A stretch of 64,000 nt of DNA from Stereum hirsutum FP-91666 SS1 (taxonomy: Eukaryota > Basidiomycota > Agaricomycetes > Russulales > Stereaceae), in assembly GCF_000264905.1 (NCBI RefSeq), contig NW_006763143.1:1172555-1236554 (forward strand), given 5' to 3'. Every line of letters starts with the position of its first letter. The stretch's first letter is position 1. Shown here one piece after another: positions 13,697 to 23,829 of the stretch. A program made the position numbers and the translations under genes. Under the pieces are notes generated by a model. It was not told the origin of the DNA and ran no database searches. It saw only the letters and a program-made list of their open reading frames with translations.

Positions 13697-15778
13697 GTCG
13701 GTGCTTCTTATATTTAGTGAGTACAGCTTCGCCGGTCCCGCTGTGGCATGGACGAGCTGGGTGTTGATCTGACCATGCAACTCTTTTCTCAGTATTTTGT
13801 TTGTTATGCTTTGCTTGCTAGAGGATAGACCGTGATGGGTCGCGGATATTTGTGTATTTCCCCCAGGAATAATAAATGGGGTCGTATCAGAATTAAGACA
13901 TTGAAATCTCATCTAGTGTTCGAGGTTTGACCGTTTCAGTCTTGTCTTAGATGGCGACCTTGTTGGACCCGGACGAATCACGATGCATTCGGTCCGTTCT
14001 CAGACACGGCCCCATTCACCTCCCCAATCTATCCGGCGAAGATATCCAAACCCGAATAGCGCCGCTCCCAATGGCTTGAAGGCTGAAGTCGGGAACGCCA
14101 CCTGATTTTTACGCCACTTCTTGCTCTATAGTATCAGCCTCTCCTTCAGTGCATCGGGTTTCTGCTTCTGTCGCTCTGTCGTCAAACCCTCCACGGGGCA
14201 CAGCGCTTCCATCATCCGATTCTCCATGATGTTGCACGTTGATAGATGGTGGATTCAGATGAGAAAGTGTTCGAAGAGTTTCTTGAAAAGCCTGTCAAAG
14301 GGATGGGCCAAGACAGGGTACATACGCTGCAGCCGTGGATTCGCGAACATTGATGAAGAATTTTCCTCGCACGATTTGGTACAATGTTGAAGATGGTCCT
14401 ACAGAGAGAACTTGCATCCGGAGCGACCGCAAGACCAGAGCACTTGCTTGCTTCCTCACATGTAAGAAGGGAATTTTCGACAGTACTTTTTTTGAGAAGT
14501 TCTCTTACATCCGCCTTGAAAGATCTGTACATTCTTGTCATCCCACCATCCCACAAGGCTGTGCGTAGAGCGGCAGGTGGAGGGTCAAAGTTATCGTCCT
14601 CGTCACCCTTCTGAAGTGAAAGTTCCAAGAAAGTTCAGGAAACTTGAGCCCGAACCGGCTTCTCGCCCGGCATCCACCGTGTCAGATGGTCAGTGAATTG
14701 ATTCAAAGCTTGTGTCTTGCGTTCACCGTCGAGTAGACGCTCAGGTGAGCCTTTGAGATTTGTTTGGGATATGTAGTTTAGATGGCAAGCATCACCTAGA
14801 GTGTTGACGGAAGCGAGCAATACGACGAAGGGTCCAGTGGGCTCATCCCTCTTAGCTACCTCTCAGGAGAGCTCAGGGGGTTTTCATCTCTGTTTCTCCG
14901 CGTTTTCCCGTGTCTTGAACTTTTCATCTCTCCGTTGACTGGTGTTAATGCGGTCAGGGAGTCGTCCTGTTGATCAGGAGGGCATGTTTACAGAGCACTT
15001 GTTCAAGCCTTTCACCTAGGCTTGAGCTAGATCCAGCCTGTATGTACGAGGAATACACGACAAAGAGCCTATAGACGCTGTCAAAGTCTTGGCTTGCGCC
15101 GTGCGGGGATGCCCAACCGTATGAAACGCTACCCCGCGATATGACAGCGTTGGACAGGAGCGTTGGTGTGTTCCCGTCCGACCACGGTCGGGCAACGGTC
15201 GGGAATCGCAATGCCGCAGAACTGTTACATCACGTACTTGTTGCAGATGAGGTCTGTGAGGTGCCACTCTCCACGAACAATTGTTCGCTGCTGTGCGGGA
15301 TTGTGCTGATGATTCTTAGATGACCCGCTATGCTGTGACGCCCGGTCTCAGCCGCTTTGATCCCGCACTGATTTCGTCTTGTTTCTCTCCAGAAAGGTTT
15401 TTTGGCACACCCCTTTAGGCTCGGTGGTGGTCTGAACATGCAGCTACTGCAACCAAGACAAGCCTGCACAGGCTAGCAACTACTGAGTTAAATCCCAGGA
15501 TAGCGGCAAGCTTAGACCGAAGAGGGCAATGTCTCTCTCTTTCTAGTTAGGTGCATCGTCCATCGTGTTGATGTCGGTACGCGGAAGGATGCATTTATCT
15601 CGGTATGAAAGCTGTCGTTGTCTTTCCCCCTATGTCCGATCAACTGTAGAGCCACCGTGAGCGGCTGTATAAGCGCAACGTTGACCCTCAAAAATGCTCC
15701 CCCTCCTCGCCTTCTCGCTCCGAACTACTCTCGTGCATCTCTTCCTTCGTCTTGGGTGAGCCTGGGTGGCTTCGAGAT
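13697..15778. other. Gene-poor stretch of about 2.1 kb
   Basis: I find no reading frame with recognisable motifs, splice-joined homology or codon pattern like the neighbours. The longest open frames (about 14212-14628 minus, 14954-15267 minus) are low-complexity or random-looking. No tRNA-like box, long inverted repeat or transposase motif was seen. It could hold IDI1 3'UTR, a non-coding RNA, or eroded repeat DNA. Confidence 0.4.
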
Positions 15779-18159
15779 ATGGCTCGCTCGATCGATCTCC
15801 ATCTTCCGGCTTATCACCAGCCTCGTCAACGGCGCTCCATTTTCCTCCCTTTCTGTCGTTTCGGAGGCGTTGGCCTATTTCTCGCCAGCGCCGCTGTCTT
15901 TGGCATCCTCTTCCATGTCCTTGTCTTTGGCTTTCTCAATCTATACTATGGGCCAGGGGAACCTCCCTACAATCGGTGGCGCGAACCTCCTTCAACATTC
16001 GACCTCCATCCAGATGCCGCTCTGCTACATTCCCCGAATCAACCGCTGTCCTCAACCTCCGCGCTCCCGTCATCGACCTCCGCCCCTCCGCCATCAACCA
16101 CCCCCGTCCCGTCATCAACCAGTGCCCTCCCGTCATCAACGCCAACGCCATCCCCGGATAATTCTGATGAACTCACTATGGATGAATTGAGAGATATGGT
16201 ATCGAGCACAAAGGGCTTTCTGGCGCGTGATTATAGCTTGGGCCTCGGATGGAACAACGTGGGTCCTCTGCTTCTCTCCCGTCATTTTCTTGGAGCACTT
16301 ATCATTCGGTCCTGGGTTGCCGGCCGTAGATTCGATACATCATCGAGTCCGCAGCTATCCAATCGAAGATCCTAAACCGTACCCTCATTCTTCCGTCCTT
16401 CATTTACGCTCGCGCTTGCGAATACAACATGTACGTCATCGCTATCACGTCTACCACCCGAACATCCTGACTCAACATTCATCCTTCAACGTGGATAACC
16501 ACTGGTTAGCACCGTCTGTGCAGAATTTGCACCAATGGTCAACAAGGGCGATGCAATCGGGTGGGATGAATGGCGTCACCTACCAATTGAGGATCAAATG
16601 GCATTCCGAATCCCTATCGATCTCATGATGAACATTACTCTCCTCCGACAGTCACAGCCCGTCATTACCGTCTCCGACTACCTCCGCCTACATAACATGA
16701 CGTCCGAGGACGAACATAGCAACGGAGCTTGGCAGCGCGAACGGTATCATACGAAACCAGCCATTTTTGACGCGGAGGAAAGGCTTCCATCCCTGTATGT
16801 CATTCGAAATTCGTGGTATGATCCAAAGGGGACAGTGAGAGTGGATTATCTACCAGAGGAGATGAAGGAGCGAGGAGGATGGCATCGAGACGCGGTTGGT
16901 AGTGACGAAACTGGTCCCACTGGTCGCTGGCTGGACCAGCCGACCAACCCGGTGTCAGACATCCTGCACAGTGCGCTGAAGGAAGGCGAAGTGATACTCA
17001 GTTGGGACGACGCCTGCGAAGCCCTGGAAAATGGGTTAGGAACATTACTTTCGAGTTTTGACTGCAATGAGGGGATGGAAGATCAATTGACTGAGGCAGG
17101 ATGGGAGGTCCTATATACTTTCCGGGGCGCGTGAGTTATAATAAAGTAATTTTCACCTCTTATGTATTCAGTGCTCACGGCGATGTTTCTTCTCCAGAGG
17201 CGGTATGGATTACACAAAGACAGTCGTCGAGCCTATTCGTCAAGTCGTACCGCGCTACACACTCCGAGGTTTCAAGGAAGATTATGGGGACCTTGACGCC
17301 GACGTACTTTTGATTGAAGGAGAGATCCATCTAGGTCGTAAACCCGTGAGTGTTAATGTTCTGGCTGTAATAGGAGCTCTACATGCTCACATCTGTGCTT
17401 CAGGGAGGTCTTCAGTTCACCACCACCGAAGCGAGCCGAGAACTTGCCCGAAGCGTCTTGAACTATCTGCGACCTCCGGACGTGGTTTACTTGTTAGCTG
17501 AGGCTCTCGACTCACGACTGCAGGAGCTGACTGAAGGACGTATGTGGATAGGCTCGCACATGCGTCGAGGAGATTGTGAGTGCCTTTCGGAGTGTATTCT
17601 CTCAAAATGACCGGAAATGCCGATGCTGAACTTCAATACCTTCCAGTCGTTCGCCTTGGATGGGCCATGTCGGGATCACCGGAGGCACATGTTCAGCGAG
17701 TGAAGGAACATCTAGCTGATGGTAGAAGGTTACTATCCTCCTTGGGAGAGCTTCAAGCCTACGACATCCCCGAACCACTTCGCGACACCAAGCAGAACTC
17801 GACAAGACCTCCCGCAGAAGACGATCCGTGCGTTAATCTTCACCATACCTCTCCTGTCCCCCATTGTAACACGATCGTTCTTACACAGATTCTATGTGGC
17901 CACTGATGAGCGCGACCCGGACAGCTTGGCCATCATCGCCTCCAACGGCGCCATATTCCTCAACGACCTCCTCACAATCGACGACAGACGGATATATGGC
18001 TGGCCACTTATGATCACGGATGTGCGGGCTCTCGTTGAGCAAGCGCTTCTTGCTCGTTCCTCCTACTTTTACGCGCATGCTATGAGTTCCGTGGCTGGTG
18101 GGATCGTGAACATGCGTGCGGCGCGGGGCGCTGATCCTCGGACAGTTTTATTAGATTAG
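15779..18159 (+). CDS. GDP-fucose protein O-fucosyltransferase-like type II membrane enzyme
   Basis: The first ATG (15779) gives a short cytosolic segment, an uncleaved signal anchor (FGGVGLFLASAAVFGILFHV) and a Ser/Thr/Pro-rich stem with repeated SSTSALPSST units. The lumenal catalytic region begins with GLGWNN, then, across an intron, IRYIIESAAIQSKILNRTL and ILPSFIYARACEYN. Next comes VNKGDAIGWDEWRHLP, then WIGSHMRRGDFVRLGWAM, the arginine loop used by alpha-1,6/O-fucosyltransferase folds to hold the nucleotide sugar. The C-terminus has YVATDERDPDSLA and a LITDVRALVEQALLARS-like segment. Introns near 16257-16353, 16431-16526, 17131-17199, 17347-17404, 17575-17647 and 17828-17888. Basidiomycetes carry several such enzymes; the acceptor is unknown, and the exact sugar donor is inferred from the fold. 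Confidence 0.68.
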
Positions 18160-18601
18160 TAGTTTACCAGTCTCACAGTACTCGCTTTCTCAATCATTCG
18201 CTCGCTCTCCTGCTCAAGCATACACTCACTCACTCACTTACTCACTCATATTATATTTATTTACTGCTTACTACCTCATATGCCTATGCTTGTATCCCTA
18301 CGGACCCTGTCATCGCACTGCCCTCAGCCATTATACCTTGATATAGAATCCATCTATCTCCATATCCCGCAATCACATCGAATCCCGCCATGTTCGCTTC
18401 GTCCGCGAATGCAAGCTCGTCCCAATATTTAGAACACACCCGCATAGTTGCCGCACAGGCGTCTATCATCCTATCTTCCTGTCAGCCGTCTCATCGCTGA
18501 CTGGCTTAATCTACTGTATTTATTCCGTGTACAGCTCTGATCATAACATCTCATCTGCCGCTGTTCGTGTGTTCGTCATGAAATTCTGATAAATATTCGA
18601 T
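18160..18601. other. Convergent 3' intergenic region with (CACT)n tract
   Basis: About 440 bp between the stop codons of two converging genes. It holds a short tetranucleotide tract (CACTCACTCACTCACTTACTCACTC, around 18222-18247) and AT-rich sequence suitable for 3' end formation. No gene seen. Confidence 0.5.
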
Positions 18602-20190
18602 CTAGTTCGTTGGCTGTGGGGTTCCCTTGACCACGACCATCATGATGCCTAGGGTTCACCTCTGGCAGTTAGTGATGAGGCCTTCCGTGTTTATATGTAG
18701 TACTGCTAGACTTGCCTCCGGTACCCAAGGCGAAGTTGCCACGTCCGATGACTCGTAAAAATGCATTGATCATCCCATTATGAGCGACGATGGACACATC
18801 TGAAACGATGCAAACATGGTTTAATAAGTCCATCGAAAGCAGCTCAGAGAGTGTCACACTGTCATCTTCAATTTGGGAAAAAGGGCGGACTTACACGTAG
18901 AGTCAGTATCATCCTCAAAGATTCTATCCAGGACCTTCCGCGCCCGCCCATCCAGATGTTCATACGTCTCCCTTTCTTCCGTCCACAATTCGTCGTCTTC
19001 TACGAACCCGTCCTCAAACACGAAGTCTGGGAAGTCTTTCTCTATCTTGGAGCGCGGGCTCCGTTTATCGCATGTATGATGTCCATAAATCTCCCGCACG
19101 TTCTACAAGTAATATGGTTCCCGCACACGTAGTTCCGATTCGATCGAGTATTAGTGTAAGTCGATGTGCAAGGTCGACTAAGCACATGGCAAGGACGAGA
19201 GCCACGACGTACCTCCAGGATCATCGGTGTGAGCTTCGAGTCCGACCCGGGAGCGGGCAATATGCCGTCAAACGTGATTGAATGTGTGTGCAGCGCCCGG
19301 GTCATTGGGCTGCAATAAAACTTGTGCGGGAGAGGAAGACCATTTGAGAGTTCGGTGACCCATGCCTCGTGGGCTAGCCGAGCTTGGTCTTTGCCCAAAT
19401 CGGTGAGAAGGGGATCCGCTGTTTTACGAAATATAAGGGTGATGTTATGAGTGGGTTTTTTCTTCTACTTTCCTTCTTCCATTTCGTTTCTTTTTTTCTG
19501 ATGAGAAGGAGGAGTGGACTTACGACCCCAGGTTATCAGTCCGTCTCCGTTCAGAGAAGCCCATGATCTATGTCGTGACGCATCAACATTGCCCTACGCT
19601 ATACCCTTAGGTGTATAGAAGGCGATGATGATCCACTTACTCCTCCCAGACCTGTAGACATATGTCAATGAGTACGGCATAGTTACAGTAATGATGGAAA
19701 AGAGAAACTAACCTTTCCATACTTTGCTATAGCGACATTATCTGCACATATACAGTAAAATTGCAGGATAGTCAGTAACTTCATTCGTCAAATAATCAGA
19801 AGAGCTAAACCAACGATAGCCTTGTCCATGCCTCCCCAGAATCAAAACCTTATGCGAAGTTCCGTTTTCTGTGATCGCATTGAGTTGCGATACCTTCGAG
19901 TCAAAATCTGACCATGAAGGAGCTAGCCGTCCAAAAGACGGGCAGATCTACAGAGATAATAACACAAAAAAAACATGCATGTGTTGAGTTTGAGTAGATC
20001 GAAATCCTTTCAAGTCAAGTGACACGCATCGCTCACCGATAGAATGAACGCAGGATCAGCGTCCTTGTCGTCCTGTATGAAGAACCCAGGAATATACTGA
20101 TTTGATTAGGTCCTAGATCAGTCTCGTCACAAGGGATGAAATGTCAACGATGAAGGTTGATACCTCATATGTATATACTGCGCCAACCAT
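18602..20190 (-). CDS. Histidine phosphatase superfamily protein (phosphoglycerate-mutase-like, PMU1-type)
   Basis: The catalytic phospho-acceptor motif is clear: HKVLILGRHGQGYHN (histidine in RHG; an intron falls within the GYH codons). Upstream are YIPGFFIQDDKDADPAFILS and ICPSFGRLAPSW, typical of the fungal PMU1-like branch. Downstream are DPLLTDLGKDQARLAHE, FYCSPMTRALHT, NVREIYGHHTCDKR, the second active-site histidine in VSIVAHNGMINAFLRVIG, and a C-terminal IMMVVVKGTP. The true C-terminus needs a GC-AG intron (18649-18715); otherwise the frame stops early without the VVVK strand. The ATG at 20190 (MVGAVYTYE) is the first that joins the conserved exon. The usual SHGG of related enzymes reads AHNG here. 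At least eight introns. Substrate unknown. Confidence 0.85.
18649..18715 (-). other. GC-AG intron in the histidine phosphatase gene
   Basis: On the minus strand the exon ends ...GGAG, followed by donor GCAAGT (a perfect extended GC-donor match) and, 67 bp later, acceptor CCTAG. Joining restores the family C-terminal strand IMMVVVK and a stop at 18602-18604. No GT donor nearby gives this frame. Confidence 0.75.
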
Positions 20191-20921
20191 TTGGAGGACG
20201 TGAAGGCCGGAAAGAGCCTGTTCTTTGTGTAGTATGTGGCTACTGCCGTCGGCTCGCAGGGAGAGAATCCAAGTCCGATGCGACACACCAGGGTCTAGTG
20301 AGGGCTAGGGCTGGCAAGTATCGTCGTTCACGACGATGTCTAGCGCAGGCGATGAAACGATGTCCAGGATTAGACCGACTGATGCCGGTACCTACTTGGA
20401 CGGACGACGGTGAATCGGAGTTTTGTTGGAAAACGACTCGGAGGTCCTCGGAAGCCTGAACTACACATCGTGGAACTCCGCTCGGCGTTCTCCGACTCCG
20501 TCATTCACGAGGGGCCGCCAACGTGAAAGCTTTTCGGAAGATCTGAACAACGGATTTGTATCTTCTCGATAGCAAAGTTTTCCAAGAGCAACGAACAACT
20601 GCGGTATCAGAACTGGAGAAAACCATGATAGATTGCATTGGCCCAACCCAAGCAGGAAGAATACAACAACTACAAGTGGACCAAAAACCACCGCGCAAAA
20701 GGTATGCATATACAAGGGGCGCTACAGCGAGTATGAATCATAATACAAGCTCGAGCACATCTAAAGCAATTTAAAGATACACAGAAGGCGTAGCGGTCAT
20801 TAATATTTGTTACGGCCTGGAAGAAGAGGGCTCGCGACTGTTCGGAAGGCCCTTCTCCTGAACACCGTATATCCAAAGCTCGCAGTCCATCGTAAAGTCA
20901 TACCCTCGATTGCTGTTGGGG
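20191..20921. other. Intergenic, no gene recognised
   Basis: About 730 bp upstream of the histidine phosphatase and downstream of the Q-rich protein gene, both on the minus strand. Open frames here are short and lack family motifs. Confidence 0.4.
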
Positions 20922-22478
20922 CTATTGCTCTCGCCCAGTACCAGGCCACCATGAAGGCGAGCCCTTGAATACCCAAACTTCCTTCCTCGATCCTAGGCCT
21001 AACAGACCCGTACGTGACATGGGTACGCTGGCGTCGAGCTTGAAGGCGAGGTCATTGAGAGCTTTGAGGATAGCGGCGAGGAAAAGGTTCTTGTTGACTG
21101 CGCCGGAAGCTGCAAGAAAATGCGTGTGAGCATAGCTTATTCTTGGGGCCACAGACAAAGAAGCTGACATAGTGTCTCAGACAATGATATGCAATATCCC
21201 CCGTCCTCGATGGCTTTGTCGTCATGGACGAAGTGGGGGAACTGATATCGCAGAGGTATACCGATTTGATCTGCCAGACCTCGAGGTAGATCCACAAATC
21301 GAACTTGGTCTCCTCTTGCGTTGACCGTCATTGTAAAGAAGACAGCTTCTGGGTCTGATCGAGCTCGGATAAAGACCAATTGCGTTGGCTTGAACTGAAA
21401 GTGCTACAAGATGAGGAAGAAGCAGGAAACAGGGCAGAGGGGGGAAAGGAACCCACTGCATTTCCCGTGTTGATGGATGTGAGGTATACGTATCCCTACC
21501 AATGACCCAAGATATGTCAGCGCAGAAACGAAGCGCGACAAACATAGACGCTCTCATACCTGATTGGACAGGATCCAGAACACGCGGATAATGATCCTCT
21601 GGGCTCTAAGAAAGTATCGCGGTGGGTGAGTATCAGAGTGAGAAAGTGAAAGCCGCGCGCATCATGAACTGGAGCCTGACGTACAAGACAGCATCTTGAC
21701 CCGTAGCGCTCCATGGGCTCCCCGAGAATCGAATCTTCCACTCAGTCTGCGTCGCCTCTGAAGTGGCACCTGCGGGCCACATAGCCGGTATCTTCTCCTT
21801 GAGCTCCTCGGTAGTGGATAGAAACGCGATGTTGCGGACGAGGAGTTCATTCGAACCTCGTAGGGAGAGAAAGATATGATCTATATGGGGTTTATTCGGC
21901 CCAGATGAACATGGGAAATCGATAGAGACGCAGATGGAGCGGAGCTCACCAGGATTGCTACGGTTCATGGATTCAGTTCTCGATCGTGATCGGTTCACAG
22001 AGTTAAGCCTTGGACGATTATCTGCGCCTCCCGAATGCGTTCGTGAGCGAGCAAGAGCGACGGGAATCGCTGTCGAATTCGAGCGCTCCGGAGCTTTCTT
22101 GAGTGCGGATCGTAGTGGCCGGGAGGCCGTCGCGGCCGCAGCGGTGGTGTTTCGTCGGTGAGGATGTGGTGTTTGTTGGCGGGGCGGAGGGCGATGTACA
22201 GGTATTTGAGTGGGTTGTGGCTCTGGAGATTGGAAGTGGGGGGTTGGAAAGGAAACGGTATTGCCGTTTCCGTACTGTGTCATAGCAGGCTGCTGCTGTG
22301 GGTAGGAGTTCTGCAATGCCTGCTGCTGAGTATAGGGCGTTGGCGTCTGCTGGATATGCGTATTTTGGGGTTGTTGCTGATAGTAGCGCTGACCATACTG
22401 ATATTGTTGCTGGCCGTATGGTGGCTGGGTGTACGGGATTTGTTGATAGTATTGCTGATTGCTTGTGGACTGCTGCAT
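20922..22478 (-). CDS. Conserved hypothetical protein with Q/Y-rich prion-like N-terminus
   Basis: Not recognised as a named family. The ATG at 22478 opens about 80 residues made mainly of Gln, Tyr, Pro, Asn (QQYYQQIPYTQPPYGQQQ...), a prion-like/low-complexity composition. A Pro/Arg/Ser-rich region follows. A folded C-terminal half contains IFLSLRGSNELLVRN, IPAMWPAGATSE, EWKIRFSGSPWSATG, AQRIIIRVFWILSNQGYTYL, FIRARSDPEAVFFTMTV, and at the end NKNLFLAAILKALNDLAFKLDASVP and GLGSRKEVWVFKG. These segments are joined by introns near 21605-21690, 21500-21555, 21380-21460 and 21110-21165. The pattern of Trp and paired hydrophobic blocks looks like a real conserved domain, seen from memory in agaricomycete proteins without assigned function. 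The 3' end (stop 20922) is the least certain part. Confidence 0.65.
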
Positions 22479-22959
22479 TGTGGAAGCGAGAGCTGAGATC
22501 GTTCAGGATCAAGAGAGAAGGGGCTAGAGAGAGAGCGTGAGGCAGAGACAAGAGGGCAGAGAAAGCGGCCAAAGCGGGAGGGGGATGAGGATGAGAGCAG
22601 AGAAGACAAAGCGCCGACGTGAGGCGTGCCCGGTCCAGTTTTGTCGGCGATAGTCAGAAGGCCTGCAACGTGGTGTTGGCGAAACATGTATTGCCTATTC
22701 TAGCCGAAGAAGGACCAAGCTGCAGAGGCACTTCAGCCCAAGGCTAAGAGCATATTTCTAGCACAGAAGACACGGTGAAGGCAAGATGTGGTAGAGAGCA
22801 GAAGAGAGCACAAGGAGGAATGACCGCAGGGGGACTGCGAAGCAGCGGAAACATCGAAATCTTGATCGTTGCGTACAAGTCCACCGTGGGAACTTTAATC
22901 CACTGACGTCCGGTCGGCCCAGCAGCGCCTCACTCCAATCATTTCTCCCTCATCTCTCA
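22479..22959. other. Divergent promoter region (Q-rich protein / MPC1)
   Basis: About 480 bp separating two start codons on opposite strands. Purine-rich on the plus strand; it must carry both promoters. No TATA box recognised. Confidence 0.45.
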
Positions 22960-23632
22960 ATGGCCTCCTTCCTCAACTGGGCTCGTTCCCCCGCTGCTCG
23001 GGAGTATTTCTTCAGTATGATCTGATTCAGCTGTAAAACGCGCGTTTTTTTCTGACCGTATTCACCACAGGCACACATTTCTGGGGCCCAGTCAGTAAAC
23101 CTTGAACTATACAGGTCGGCCGATAGCTCATTCGCGCCGCTGCACATACAGGTAGCCAACTGGGGTCTCCCCCTTGCTGCCCTCGCAGACTTGAGCAAAG
23201 ATGAGGAGGTCATCTCGGGAACCATGACCAGCGCTCTTACCTGTTACTCGTGAGGTTTTCCACCGCTACGTCGTATTGCGCTTCGTCTGACCTCTCGTTT
23301 CACTCTCAGTCTTGTTTTCATGCGGTTCGGTGCGTCATCAACTGCTCTTCCTCTGATGCTGAGGGTCATCTTGCTGCTGGTCTAATTCTGCAAATGTAGC
23401 ATGGCGAGTACAACCACGGAATTACCTCCTCTTCGCCTGTCACGCCACAAACGCTACTGCCCAGTCAGTGCAGGGTGTCCGATTCCTGAACTATTGGTAC
23501 AACGGTGGCAAAGAGAAGAAGGACAAGGAGAGCCTGTTGGTCCCCGCCGAGTCTGTGAAGGGAAAGATTGCTCAGGCTGTGGAGGAGGCACGAGCAGAGT
23601 CGCGGGAAGTCGCCGACAAGATCAAGAAGTAA
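22960..23632 (+). CDS. MPC1: Mitochondrial pyruvate carrier subunit 1
   Basis: Small inner-membrane protein that pairs with an MPC2/3-type subunit to import pyruvate into the mitochondrial matrix. ATG at 22960 gives [19 protein letters not shown], followed across an intron by [53 protein letters not shown] and [14 protein letters not shown]. These are hallmark MPC1 motifs including the conserved His/Trp and Arg residues. A charged C-terminal tail (KEKKDKE, then [16 protein letters not shown]) ends at the stop 23630-23632. Four introns near 22995-23070, 23085-23152, 23249-23310 and 23332-23399. The short N-terminus with no cleavable presequence is normal for the family. Its partner subunit is not in this window. 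Confidence 0.96.
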
Positions 23633-23829
23633 AACTCTTCCTTCTCTGGGCGACGCTTACTTTAGAACCGTCATGGGTACTATTTATCATTTGTGCTTGG
23701 TTCACATCCATTGCGCTTCTCAGAGCGATTTGAGCAGCACGAGCTGCTTGCGGTGATGTTACAGATAATTGCAGGAAGCGTGCCACAGTCCACATCCGAA
23801 TCCTTTGCTATCTCATGCCTGAACAGCAT

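Noticed and set aside
14212..14628. Minus-strand 138-codon frame in the gene-poor stretch
   Set aside because: No conserved motif, no supporting splice partners, and codon choice unlike flanking genes.
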